A stretch of DNA of 64,000 nucleotides from Chryseobacterium gleum (GTDB lineage Bacteria > Bacteroidota > Bacteroidia > Flavobacteriales > Weeksellaceae), in the NCBI RefSeq assembly GCF_900636535.1, contig NZ_LR134289.1, positions 4,861,501-4,925,500 of the forward strand, given 5' to 3'. Both the position numbers and the translations under genes were made by a program. Below are positions 53,188 to 61,681 of the stretch, in pieces. Within the stretch, counting starts at the first letter, position 1, and each line of letters starts with the position of its first letter. The notes under the pieces were generated by a model. That model was not told the origin of the DNA, did no database searches, and was given only the letters and a program-made list of their open reading frames with translations.

Positions 53188-54348
53188 TTAAAAGTTATGT
53201 TCCTGCCATAGCTGAATGAGCCTGTCAATATTGTCAAATACCTTTGTTTCAAAATCGAAATCATTATTTTCTATTTTTCTGTTATCAAAGGGAATAAACC
53301 TTGTCGGTTCGTCTATCTCCGAAAATTCCTGCAGGTCGCCATTTACAAAATCGCAAAGCGTGTGAAAAAGGCTTCCTTCGATGGAAGCGCAGAATGAAAC
53401 GTAGTTGTCAAGGGTGACAGGGCGTTCGGATTCTTCGGTCATTTCCCTGTACCGTAATGGAAAATATTTCCGATCAATGCGGACATTTGGATAGGTGGTA
53501 AAGAGTTCATAAAATGAACTGGCTATTGAATGAACATCTCTTTCAAATTCATTTTTTGGTTTAAATCTGTGTAAGAGCTTTTTAAAAGACTGTAGATTCG
53601 TAGGTTCTGTGATTAGTTCTTTTATATGATTTCCTATCAATTCTGCATCCTTGAACTCAGTTAAATATTCATCTGAATTTGAATCTTCCTCCTCATCGTC
53701 CAAATAAGAGTTTTCGAGCATATCGTACATGGAGTTCAGGTAGCAATCGTCATTTCTGTAATAGGGAACAGCGAGTACCTGATAGATATATGCGTAAACA
53801 CAGACCAAAAGTTTACTTGCTTTTACGGTTTTTCTATTGTGCAGGATTGTGTAAAGTGGAATTACAGGGATATAATATAGTGTACATCCTGTGTTGTATC
53901 TGTCCTCTTTGGCAAAAAATGTACACTTTCCATCATTGACCAATCTAATTTCCCGCCAGTCCTCGGTGCTAAGTTTAAGCTGTGTTTTCAGGTGTTCCAG
54001 TGATTCCGAAATGTTGTACGGATAGGGCAGACCTGCACATTCCAGTTTAGTTACATTCAGTTTTTTTGAGATATTGGAGAGGGATTTAAAAAACTCCCTC
54101 TCCAATTTAGAACTGTCGTAATTTTCGCCAATTTCAGGTTCCTGCAATCTTGCATGGAACTGCATTCCTAAAAAGGCATTGGTAACATCGTGTGCGGAGC
54201 GGACTGCCGTTTGTCCTTGCGAATTTCTCCTGCATCCTTCGGGCGTTTCATCCAGTTCCCGAACCCGCACAACTGGCGGTGAAGTTGTGACTGGCTTACT
54301 GCTGTTGGCAGTTTTACCGTTTGTGGATATTTCTTTTGCATGGTTCAT
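53188..54348 (-). CDS. Candidate PRTRC protein F
   Basis: A 386-residue acidic protein with a low-complexity N-terminus (STNGKTANSSKPVTTSPP) and a globular remainder. It lies between proteins C and B on the same strand, the position expected for the sixth PRTRC gene. The sequence is not itself diagnostic to me, so the call is made mainly from gene order. Confidence 0.5.
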   Translation of the reverse strand: MNHAKEISTNGKTANSSKPVTTSPPVVRVRELDETPEGCRRNSQGQTAVRSAHDVTNAFLGMQFHARLQEPEIGENYDSSKLEREFFKSLSNISKKLNVTKLECAGLPYPYNISESLEHLKTQLKLSTEDWREIRLVNDGKCTFFAKEDRYNTGCTLYYIPVIPLYTILHNRKTVKASKLLVCVYAYIYQVLAVPYYRNDDCYLNSMYDMLENSYLDDEEEDSNSDEYLTEFKDAELIGNHIKELITEPTNLQSFKKLLHRFKPKNEFERDVHSIASSFYELFTTYPNVRIDRKYFPLRYREMTEESERPVTLDNYVSFCASIEGSLFHTLCDFVNGDLQEFSEIDEPTRFIPFDNRKIENNDFDFETKVFDNIDRLIQLWQEHNF

Positions 54349-54364
54349 GGGTTTTGAATTTTAA

Positions 54365-54583
54365 TTAACCTTTAGTTCCGATAACTGTCTCAAAGCGGTA
54401 TTCCACAATGTCGTCCACAATTGTAGGACGTGAAATTTTTGCCGTTGTCAGGGCAGGGTAGTTATTTGAATAAAAATTCAGTACCGCCTGAAGATTCCAC
54501 TTTGGCTCGGGATCATCGAGCCTGATTTCATGTTCTTTTTCTTTGAGGATAAAAACTCGCTGAAGTGTTGTTGCTACTAACAT
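54365..54583 (-). CDS. PRTRC system protein C
   Basis: A 72-residue protein with LQRVFILKEKEHEIRLDDPEPKWNLQAVLNFYSNNYPALTTAKI, the characteristic pattern of PRTRC protein C, a small ubiquitin-like-fold candidate. Such a small beta-grasp-like product beside a ThiF E1-like enzyme hints at a conjugation or activation pair. It is placed between proteins E and F. Confidence 0.85.
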   Translation of the reverse strand: MLVATTLQRVFILKEKEHEIRLDDPEPKWNLQAVLNFYSNNYPALTTAKISRPTIVDDIVEYRFETVIGTKG

Positions 54584-54594
54584 AATATTGCATT

Positions 54595-55167
54595 TTAAGG
54601 GTTATATTCTTCTTGATCGACCTTTTCCTGCTCTTGTTCCTGCTCTGCTTTCTGCTCGGAAGCTGACCAGAGATCGGGAACAAATTGCTTTTCGTACTCA
54701 TCCTGTTTCTTTCTGATGTCTTCCTTATGCTCGGGATAATCACCGACTTTCGGCAGTGCCGTCCATGCATCCTTGTACTTTCCTACTTTGGCAAGGGCAT
54801 CAGCTTTCAGTAGTGCTTCGCTATACTTTCTGCCCTTAGCTTTTTCCTTATCTGATTTCTGTTTTTCCATCGCAGAGTTAGCCTGAGCGGTTTCCAGTCC
54901 CTTTAGAAAATTTTGCATATTAGAAATCAGTCCGTCTGCCATCTGAACGGGTTTTTTGATATGTTCAAAGAATCCAAAATCCAGTTCTTCGGGACTTCCT
55001 TTTAGATTAAAAGGAGGAATGACATTTTTTGCCTTATCTGCGCAACCATCATTCTCGATCAAAATAGATACGAGTATCCTGTTTTCTGTTGCTTTTGTAA
55101 TAGATAGCGTCAATTTGCTGTTGATGTCCATCTGTGCAATCTGTCTGAAAAAATTAGCTGTTTCCAT
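54595..55167 (-). CDS. PRTRC system protein E
   Basis: A 190-residue protein with the protein E start (MDINSKLTLSITKATENRILVSILIEN), PPFNLKGSPEELDFGFFEHI in the middle and a Lys/Glu-rich C-terminus ending EQEQEKVDQEEYNP. It overlaps the upstream gene by 14 bases and is followed by protein C after 11 bases. Confidence 0.85.
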   Translation of the reverse strand: METANFFRQIAQMDINSKLTLSITKATENRILVSILIENDGCADKAKNVIPPFNLKGSPEELDFGFFEHIKKPVQMADGLISNMQNFLKGLETAQANSAMEKQKSDKEKAKGRKYSEALLKADALAKVGKYKDAWTALPKVGDYPEHKEDIRKKQDEYEKQFVPDLWSASEQKAEQEQEQEKVDQEEYNP

Positions 55168-55522
55168 AGTAGTTCATTGCTTTGTCGCTTACGCACTCAG
55201 TGATATATGATTCTGAAAAGCCCTGTTCCCGTAGGTAGTCTTCGTAGGCTTTCATTTCCCTTTTAAATTCCGCTGTACCTTCCTCCCCTGTGAGAAAAAG
55301 TTTATGTGCGGTTCCATTTTTCAGAGCCTTGTTAATGTCCCTGTATAGTTCCTTGATGTGTCTTCGCTGATCGGAAAGTTTACGGACTTCCATTGCGAAC
55401 ATTTGGTATCGTGAAAGAATATCCAAGAAAATGAACGCTTCCACTACATTCTGATTTTTGTAATTCTCTACAAACCTGTTATAGAGCCAGTCTGCGAACT
55501 TATATTTTGCCAGTATTTCCAT
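55154..55522 (-). CDS. Uncharacterised helical protein in PRTRC operon
   Basis: A 122-residue helical protein (MEILAKYKFADWLYNRFVENYKNQNVVEAFIFLDILSRYQ...). It overlaps protein E by 14 bases. Soluble, no motif recognised. Position and overlap show that it is part of the operon. Confidence 0.6.
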   Translation of the reverse strand: MEILAKYKFADWLYNRFVENYKNQNVVEAFIFLDILSRYQMFAMEVRKLSDQRRHIKELYRDINKALKNGTAHKLFLTGEEGTAEFKREMKAYEDYLREQGFSESYITECVSDKAMNYYGNS

Positions 55523-55565
55523 TTTTTAAATATTTATGAGTTTGTTACTTAATTTTAATTCTGTT

Positions 55566-55922
55566 TCAATTTGGTTCTTCACTATCTTGGTTATTTAGGG
55601 TTTCTACGTAGCTTGTATAACGCTCGGTTAGATCTGCACCCTTATAAAATCGGTCAGCACGATAGTTGTAATTTTCCTCGTACATCCTGATCTCTTTTGT
55701 TATAAGATTTATGTAATATCTATACATGGCGTTTACCCTTCTTTCATCCATTGTACAGTGCTTTTTGAGAAAATCCATTTCTTTGATGTGGTTATTGAAG
55801 TTTAACAGAGGGGTGAATACTTCCTCCACGATATAGCCCTGTTCGGGTGCGCTCGTAGTATCGGCAACACAGATAATCTGCTGTCCGTTTGATAATGTGA
55901 TATGTAAGTTTGAACGTGTCAT
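55566..55922 (-). CDS. Uncharacterised protein in PRTRC operon
   Basis: A 118-residue soluble protein (MTRSNLHITLSNGQQIICVADTTSAPEQGYIVEEV...), beta-rich first third and helical remainder. It begins 5 bases after the upstream gene and is followed by a 43-base gap. No family recognised. Confidence 0.6.
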   Translation of the reverse strand: MTRSNLHITLSNGQQIICVADTTSAPEQGYIVEEVFTPLLNFNNHIKEMDFLKKHCTMDERRVNAMYRYYINLITKEIRMYEENYNYRADRFYKGADLTERYTSYVETLNNQDSEEPN

Positions 55923-55927
55923 TTTTT

Positions 55928-56374
55928 TTAATTTTTAGCGGTTAAAATTTCCTGTATCAATGTGATGTCAAAATCGACTGTTCTGAATTTGACATTTTCA
56001 AAAGCTTCGTAATTTGCCATTCCAGAGGGATGAACTATCAGCGAATCGCTTTTTATGCAGTCAAAGTGCCTGCATAACTGCTCGATTTCCTCCGCTTTGG
56101 CATCTAAAAAAGCCAGTTCTTTTTCACCGAGCCACTGCTCGTAGAATGGTACTTTTGCTGTCCTGCACAGCAGAAAGGAAATACCATGTTCTTTCCGTGC
56201 GATATATCCCGAATAGGATTCTACATTTAGGATTTCGAGCAGATCTGTTGTTTCAAGAGACTTTTTTAGCCAGTCCCCCCAAAGGGGGATAATGGCTACT
56301 TCATAGTTGTTTCGACCTACTTCGCTAAATGCCTTGATCAGCATGACATCAGTCATTTTATCTGATTTTTTCAT
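55928..56374 (-). CDS. Uncharacterised protein in PRTRC operon
   Basis: A 148-residue soluble protein (MKKSDKMTDVMLIKAFSEVGRNNYEVAIIPLWGDWLKK...). No recognised domain. It is spaced 2 bases after the upstream gene, so probably co-translated. Confidence 0.6.
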   Translation of the reverse strand: MKKSDKMTDVMLIKAFSEVGRNNYEVAIIPLWGDWLKKSLETTDLLEILNVESYSGYIARKEHGISFLLCRTAKVPFYEQWLGEKELAFLDAKAEEIEQLCRHFDCIKSDSLIVHPSGMANYEAFENVKFRTVDFDITLIQEILTAKN

Positions 56375-56376
56375 GA

Positions 56377-56781
56377 CTAAGGATTTAAGTTTATGTCTAC
56401 AATTTTTCTATCACCGAACAGCATATAAATGGCGTATTTAAAGTCTCGGCTACATTCCTTCTGCTCGGTATAATGTATGGTAGCATGCATGGAGAAAAGC
56501 GCATCGTAACCGTCAAACAATTGATCTCTGAACGTCTTTTTATTTCTGTACAGCCTTGTGCCGTTTTTAAGGCATCTGTGCTCAAAATTGGCTATGTAGT
56601 CAAACCATATACTGACATCAATATCTTTTTCAGTCCAATTTTCTTCAATCTCGGTTCTATGGTTGTGCCACAGTTCCGCTTCCTTCTTGATAAATTCGGT
56701 CAGTGGTTTGAGTTCTTCGGGAAACAGTCTTGCGAGCAGATAGGCTCTGTCAAGGTTGTTCATGTGATGTAAGGTTTTCAT
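56377..56781 (-). CDS. Uncharacterised protein, tandem paralogue
   Basis: A 134-residue protein whose start (MKTLHHMNNLDRAYLLARLFPEELKPLTEFIKKE) and end (IYMLFGDRKIVDINL) match the gene just upstream at 56788-57210 (MKSLQEMNNNERAFAVARLFPDQLGTLTNFIKTE and IELYFGDDKVVTIDF). The two arose by tandem duplication and diverged. Function unknown. Confidence 0.65.
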   Translation of the reverse strand: MKTLHHMNNLDRAYLLARLFPEELKPLTEFIKKEAELWHNHRTEIEENWTEKDIDVSIWFDYIANFEHRCLKNGTRLYRNKKTFRDQLFDGYDALFSMHATIHYTEQKECSRDFKYAIYMLFGDRKIVDINLNP

Positions 56782-56787
56782 ATCTTT

Positions 56788-57210
56788 TTAATTTGAGGTT
56801 TCGTTCTTTCTAAAATCAATAGTTACTACCTTATCGTCACCGAAATAGAGTTCTATTGCCAGTCTCAGCATGGTGGGTGTCACTTGGGAACCTGCAAATC
56901 TTATCATACAGTGAATACCGAAAACGCTGTTATCCTGATAGAAAAAATGGTCGGCAAAAATCCTCGGATTGCGGTATAGCAGTACACCGAATTTTTCTAT
57001 TGTCTGTTCAGCATTCTGCACAAGGCTATACCAATAATCGGCTGTTACAATGCAGTTTGGTGGCCATGCTTTTCTAATATCCTGCTCTTTCTCACGTAAA
57101 TGCGCAATTTCGGTTTTAATAAAGTTGGTCAACGTTCCGAGCTGATCCGGAAAGAGCCTTGCAACGGCAAATGCCCTTTCGTTATTGTTCATTTCTTGTA
57201 ATGATTTCAT
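56788..57210 (-). CDS. Uncharacterised protein, tandem paralogue
   Basis: A 140-residue soluble protein, paralogous to the gene at 56377-56781 (see shared MNNxxRA and ARLFPxxL start and FGDxKxVxID end). It lies 60 bases downstream of the DUF932 gene and 6 bases upstream of its copy. The family is recurrent in Bacteroidetes mobile elements, as far as I recall, but no role is known. Confidence 0.65.
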   Translation of the reverse strand: MKSLQEMNNNERAFAVARLFPDQLGTLTNFIKTEIAHLREKEQDIRKAWPPNCIVTADYWYSLVQNAEQTIEKFGVLLYRNPRIFADHFFYQDNSVFGIHCMIRFAGSQVTPTMLRLAIELYFGDDKVVTIDFRKNETSN

Positions 57211-57270
57211 GATATTTTCATTTTAAAAAGGTGGCAGTTCTATACAAGCCTGCCACCTTTTGGGCTGTGC

Positions 57271-58344
57271 TTAATTCAGTTGGAAAATGTCTGTTCCGAT
57301 TTTCTCGAAAGATGTGCATAGGTCGAATGCTTTCTGTGATTTCAGTTGCGCAGTACCTCCGAGAACGATGCTCTGTAACTTCGATTCATTGTCCTTGTAG
57401 TTCCGTACATTTTGAAAGTAGCCAGTTACGGCATTGTAAGCCCCGAACAGCGTGCCTTTGGTTGTTTCCAGTTGCTGTGTATCGTTCATCATGGCGTATG
57501 CGAAGGCATCGTCAACCGTATTTTTGAACATGGTCGATAGTTCGTCCTCAGCCCCTTTTTTTAGCAGGTTATAGGCTTCCGTATTTGGGCATAAGGCAAG
57601 CTGTATCAACTTTTTAACTTCGCTGTCCTTGATTTTGATGGTTGCCCAATGGTTAAAAATTCCATCCATCTGCGTGGTCATGGTGTTTGCCAGTCCCATT
57701 ACTTTGTGGGCATCACTCAGACGTTGTTTTGCGCCTGCGGTATGTTTGATTCTTACAACGTTGCTCATATTGCGCAGTGATGCGTTCAGGGTGTTTTGGC
57801 ATACGATTCTGATCGGTGTAAAGGCTGCTGTAATGCTTCCGCTTCCGTCATGGCTTGTGGTCAGGAAGATGTATTTTTCAATCACATCATCCGAACCTCC
57901 TATACGGATATAATTTGGAAGTTTGGCGGTAATGAATATGCGTTCGCCCTGCCCGAGTGCTCCTGCAGTCTCGTACAGAATACCACTTCCACCACCTACG
58001 ATAGAATCAAAAAACTTAAAGGCGTCTTTATTTTGCACAATGTGGTAATCTCTACCCACAACGCCGAGAACGGTATTGTTATCTGTGCGGATATTGGCGA
58101 AATAGTTAGGTACTTCGATTTCAGTGTCCTGAATAACGATACCGTCCGAAATCTGTACAATTCCTGATCCTTTGGTGAACAAAGGGCTTTTTTCTACTTC
58201 GTAGTCAAGACCTGCGTGTCTGATTGCTTCGGCACTGGTGGGGTAGTCTTGAACAATCTGTCCTAGTCCGTGCCATGCCTTTTCTTTTACACTAAAAAAT
58301 GAGTAGCGTCCTGTTCTGTTGTTGAAATTTAAATTGTGTCCCAT
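57271..58344 (-). CDS. DUF932 plasmid/phage-type protein
   Basis: A 357-residue protein with the DUF932 (phage/plasmid-like TIGR03299) features: AWHGLGQIVQDYPTSAEAIRHAGLDYEV at the start, LGVVGRDYHIVQNKDAFKFFDSIV, and TTSHDGSGSITAAFTPIRIVCQNTL in the core. It is common on plasmids and ICEs next to ssb. The exact role is unknown, possibly in replication or anti-restriction. It lies 50 bases after ssb. Confidence 0.9.
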   Translation of the reverse strand: MGHNLNFNNRTGRYSFFSVKEKAWHGLGQIVQDYPTSAEAIRHAGLDYEVEKSPLFTKGSGIVQISDGIVIQDTEIEVPNYFANIRTDNNTVLGVVGRDYHIVQNKDAFKFFDSIVGGGSGILYETAGALGQGERIFITAKLPNYIRIGGSDDVIEKYIFLTTSHDGSGSITAAFTPIRIVCQNTLNASLRNMSNVVRIKHTAGAKQRLSDAHKVMGLANTMTTQMDGIFNHWATIKIKDSEVKKLIQLALCPNTEAYNLLKKGAEDELSTMFKNTVDDAFAYAMMNDTQQLETTKGTLFGAYNAVTGYFQNVRNYKDNESKLQSIVLGGTAQLKSQKAFDLCTSFEKIGTDIFQLN

Positions 58345-58394
58345 GATTTCTAATTATTAAAGGGTTAAATGATTTGGATCTTGTGATGTCCTGC

Positions 58395-58790
58395 CTAAAA
58401 TGGTAGGTCATCATTTTCGTCCTCTTTTGCAGTGTTGGCAGGTTCCTGTTTTTTACTAGCCTGCAGAGAATCTTTTTCCGATGCTGTTCCCCAAGCGGGT
58501 TTGATATTGGAGGTTGTGAAGTTCAGCCCCGCTTTTGGGTTGCCGTCCTTTCCATTCCACGCCCTTGCGCTGATTTGTCCTGTTAGTTCTACATATAGCC
58601 CCTGTTTGAGCCATGAGACTGGCTTTGCGCTTCGCCAGTAGGCACATTCAATAAATGCGGTGTTGTCCACCCATTCCCCCTGTTTGTTTTTGTAGCCGTC
58701 ATTTACCGCCACCCTGAAGTTTACCACTTCCTTACCTGATGTTGTTTTGCTGACGGTTGCATCTTGTGTCAGCCTTCCTGAAATGTTCAT
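58395..58790 (-). CDS. ssb: Single-stranded DNA-binding protein
   Basis: A 131-residue SSB: OB-fold start MNISGRLTQDATVSKTTSGKEVVNFRVAVND, the FIECAYWRSAKPVSWLKQGLYVELTGQ core, and the acidic tail DDLPF that recruits partner proteins. The ATG at 58790 is chosen; the longer frame to 58865 adds unrelated residues. It begins the minus-strand operon of PRTRC/DUF932 genes, which fits a conjugative or plasmid replication role. Confidence 0.92.
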   Translation of the reverse strand: MNISGRLTQDATVSKTTSGKEVVNFRVAVNDGYKNKQGEWVDNTAFIECAYWRSAKPVSWLKQGLYVELTGQISARAWNGKDGNPKAGLNFTTSNIKPAWGTASEKDSLQASKKQEPANTAKEDENDDLPF

Positions 58791-59803
58791 AACTTTTGTT
58801 TTTAAGTTGTTGTACAATCTTGTTACGTTTGCTCCCTTTCCAGTCCTGCTGAGGCTCGGCCCCAAATCATTTTTTCAAAAGAAAAAACAGGAAAAAAAAG
58901 AAAGTCAATCCGTACATAGGGGAATTGCGGTAAGGCAAAAGGAAACGGAATAAAGGATGGGTGAGTGCGACGGCATGTGTTTATGCCGTAGTCTTTTGCG
59001 GGCTGAGGGTTGGCTGCCCGATGTACTTTTGAATGTCTTTTTCGACTGTTCTTTTGATAAAACTGATTCCCCCAATCTTATCTCTTTAATAGATTTATGG
59101 GGTTAAAGGCATTGTTATTTCATAGGGAATTGCGAGATGATTGTGGAGGTATGCTGTGGACAGCTTGCGATTTGCTATGTATGGGGAGCAGAAAGCTCTT
59201 TTACGGAGTGGTGAAGCGATGGAGTAAATGTGCTTTGCTTTTGAAGGGGAAAAAATATAACTGTTAAAAAAATAGGGATATAAAAGAAACATAATCTTGC
59301 GTGAGTGATTGAAATGGCATCCTTTTGCTTGGGCAAAAGATATAGTGAAAAGCGCGGTCCTCCGGTCATTTATGAAAATGAGTGAAGGGCACGCCCAATT
59401 GTAGTTGTTTCGATTTACAGTTTGTTTTAAATATGTGCTGATAATTTCAGTATGCTACGCATTTTTTTGAAGCATAGTGAAAAATCTGGACGTCCTTTAT
59501 TTGATTTTTTCAAATTTGCTCGCCATTATATCACATACTTGGAGAAGCACACCCATTTTGAGACAGTAAGAAAAACTAGTTGAAAATATAATCTTGGTAG
59601 GAAAATAGTTGATGAGAAGGTTTCTGAAATACTTTTGTTATAAAAAGATATAGTGGTCAAAATAAAATGGGTGACCAAGTTATGTTGGACACCCAAATTT
59701 TATTTTACAAGCTATAGATCTGCAATCGTACCCCTACATTTAAATTTCGCGGACCATATTTGCTTCCAGATCTTCGAAATTTCATTAGACGTTAGCTGAA
59801 GGT
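58791..59803. other. Gene-free region between ssb and the radical SAM operon
   Basis: 1013 bases without a convincing gene; frames of 60-70 codons exist but lack ribosome-binding sites and look non-coding. It holds AT-rich tracts and small inverted repeats: TATGCT / AGCATA (59450-59480 region), ATTTGA / TCAAAT (near 59500) and a long stem at 59659-59706. It is a plausible place for the ssb promoter and possibly an origin or transfer site, but nothing identifies one. Confidence 0.5.
59659..59706 (-). terminator. Terminator-like inverted repeat after the radical SAM gene
   Basis: AAAATAAAATGGGTG (59659-59673) pairs with CACCCAAATTTTATTTT (59690-59706) with two unpaired bases and a 16-base loop. 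It lies about 100 bases after the radical SAM stop on the minus strand and probably ends that transcript. Confidence 0.6.
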
Positions 59804-60895
59804 TTAAAAGTTATATTTTAAATTTAGTCGTTCATCTTTCCAGCCACATTGTGAAAGCTCTTCGATAAAAGGACAGCCGCCCATGCAAGTACTTTGATGG
59901 GAGCAACCGTTACAGCCGTTATTAAGAATGTTACCTCTATATTTTTTGAAGAATTGATTATTTTGCCAGATATCCACTAAAGAATGCGTTTTTAAATCTC
60001 CAAACCAATCATTATTAGTCATAAATGAGCATGGCATCATACGTAAATTCTCATCGATGAAAGCTGAAAACCTTCCGGCATCACATCCTTCGTAAAAGCT
60101 AGTATTAACATGTACATGCTTAACAACGCCAGAAATGCTGCAACTGTCAAATCCAATTTTAAATGCCTGCTTTTTTTCATTTACCAAAGCATAGAACCTG
60201 CTAATTTTTTCTGGATCTTTTAATAGTAATGAGAGGTTGGGATTTCTTCCGATCGGTTTATAGTTTAAGAATATAATTGAATTTATACCATCCAAAAAGT
60301 ATGGTGGATTTTCCAGCCATTCTATAGCTGTATCTATAGTTTGACTGTCAGTAACGAAATGTACATTTGCCTTAATTCCATACTGAAAGAGAAGCTCAAG
60401 GTGAGTCCTGAATTCGGTATATGGTTCATAAGCACTTATCGCGACTGAGCCACAATACTCCTTGGTTGCGTGCAGTATTTCATCCGTCAGTCCACGACCG
60501 TTGGTAGTATAGCATGGTACAATACCATATTCTACAGTCTTTTGAAGTATTTTTATGAAATCAGGATGTTGATTGGGATTCCCCCCACCCAAGGCAACTT
60601 GGAGTACATCAGCAGCTTGCGCTTCCTTCATAATATGTTCATAGTCATGTAGTGACATGTGTGATCCCTTCACCGTAGATTTTCTGTAGCAGAAGCTACA
60701 TCCCTTGTCACACCAGTTTGTAATACTGATATCCAAAAGCTCCGGACCATGCATTGCCCACAGCGGTTCGGGATATCCTTTTTCTTCCGCGCGAATAAAG
60801 TAGCCTGTTTTTTTATTGAACATTATCCGGTAATTTTGTTCTGGATAATGTTTGTGCACAATACTTCGGTTATTACCATCCATTTTCTCTAGCAT
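59804..60895 (-). CDS. Radical SAM/SPASM-type enzyme
   Basis: A 363-residue radical SAM protein. The cluster motif WCDKGCSFCYR has the CxxxCxxC cysteines at about residues 62, 66 and 69; the GGE-like segment is ALGGGNPNQHP. A SPASM-like auxiliary cluster domain near the C-terminus has many Cys (EGCDAG, MMPCSFM, NNGCNGCSHQSTCMGGCPF, QCGW). SPASM enzymes usually modify peptides. The start overlaps the upstream gene by 23 bases (ATG 60895) or 11 bases (ATG 60883). It is the last of four coupled genes that begin with a NACHT NTPase, an unusual pairing. Confidence 0.9.
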   Translation of the reverse strand: MLEKMDGNNRSIVHKHYPEQNYRIMFNKKTGYFIRAEEKGYPEPLWAMHGPELLDISITNWCDKGCSFCYRKSTVKGSHMSLHDYEHIMKEAQAADVLQVALGGGNPNQHPDFIKILQKTVEYGIVPCYTTNGRGLTDEILHATKEYCGSVAISAYEPYTEFRTHLELLFQYGIKANVHFVTDSQTIDTAIEWLENPPYFLDGINSIIFLNYKPIGRNPNLSLLLKDPEKISRFYALVNEKKQAFKIGFDSCSISGVVKHVHVNTSFYEGCDAGRFSAFIDENLRMMPCSFMTNNDWFGDLKTHSLVDIWQNNQFFKKYRGNILNNGCNGCSHQSTCMGGCPFIEELSQCGWKDERLNLKYNF

Positions 60896-61286
60896 CTATA
60901 TACAATTTAGGATTTTCTATTATAAACTCGTCTGTGCAGAAAAATGTCTCTACATCGTCATGATCGCTACTGAGCTTGCCGATATAAATTAGTTTACCTT
61001 TTTTCTCGCTTTCCAATATTTTTGGGAGCAATTCCTCACCGTACCATAGCCGATTTTTAATAAAATCTTCAAAACTGAGACTGAATCCCTCTCTTCGGTG
61101 AAGCTCGCGGGCTGGTGTCATGCTGTCTTTAAAACATTCAAATAGCTGTTTGTAAATATCAATAAACTGGCTGCTGGTATCAATGCCGACAGCCTTAATG
61201 AATGTATTAAGCTTAAATTCTCCATCACTGATTATAATAAAAGAGGTAGAAGAACTATTGGTCACAAAATCATATCTAACTTTCAT
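60873..61286 (-). CDS. Protein with N-terminal DFVTNSSSTSF motif
   Basis: A 137-residue soluble protein starting MKVRYDFVTNSSSTSFII. The DFVTNSSS(S/T)SF N-terminus is a recurrent motif at the very start of many otherwise unrelated uncharacterised bacterial proteins, as I recall. The rest is mixed alpha/beta with an acidic C-terminus. It is coupled to the radical SAM gene (overlap) and lies 2 bases after the unknown gene upstream. Its conserved N-terminal Ser-rich stretch makes it a candidate substrate or partner of the radical SAM enzyme; unproven. Confidence 0.7.
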   Translation of the reverse strand: MKVRYDFVTNSSSTSFIIISDGEFKLNTFIKAVGIDTSSQFIDIYKQLFECFKDSMTPARELHRREGFSLSFEDFIKNRLWYGEELLPKILESEKKGKLIYIGKLSSDHDDVETFFCTDEFIIENPKLYIDARENGW

Positions 61287-61288
61287 AA

Positions 61289-61681
61289 TTATTTGGTTAA
61301 AAGTATTTCAGTAATTCGGTCGAACATTGTTTCAGAATTCATAAATGTTGATATTTCCCAATTTCCATATGAATTTTGGTCCTTTCGATAAAGTCGACAC
61401 TCTTTATTTTCCTCAAGGGCTTCCATTAATTCTTCAATCGATTCAACTTCAAGATTGTATTTTTTGTACAGATATTCCTCAAGGGTCCCATATTCAACGG
61501 AATAAAATTTTTTGTATTCAGCAATCACGTCTATTCGTTCAGAAATTATGCTCTGATACATTTCCGTGAACATTTTTTTTGCATACCCATCTTTTGCACC
61601 TGTTTTTTTTAGGAAATTCTTTTCGGTTAAGTCAGGATGCATCAGCACCATGATCTTATAAGATTCATAAAATAATACCAT
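61289..61681 (-). CDS. Uncharacterised small protein in the NACHT operon
   Basis: A 130-residue helical protein (start ATG 61681, with alternatives at M11 and M14) containing IDVIAEYKKFYSVEYGTLEEYLYKKYNLEVESIEELMEALEE. It overlaps the NACHT gene end by 17 bases and is followed 2 bases later by the DFVTNSSSTSF gene. No family recognised. Confidence 0.6.
   Translation of the reverse strand: MVLFYESYKIMVLMHPDLTEKNFLKKTGAKDGYAKKMFTEMYQSIISERIDVIAEYKKFYSVEYGTLEEYLYKKYNLEVESIEELMEALEENKECRLYRKDQNSYGNWEISTFMNSETMFDRITEILLTK

Noticed and set aside
59095..59369. Open frames of 60-70 codons on the minus strand in the gap before the radical SAM operon
   Set aside because: Composition is not protein-like, no ribosome-binding site, and no recognisable motif.
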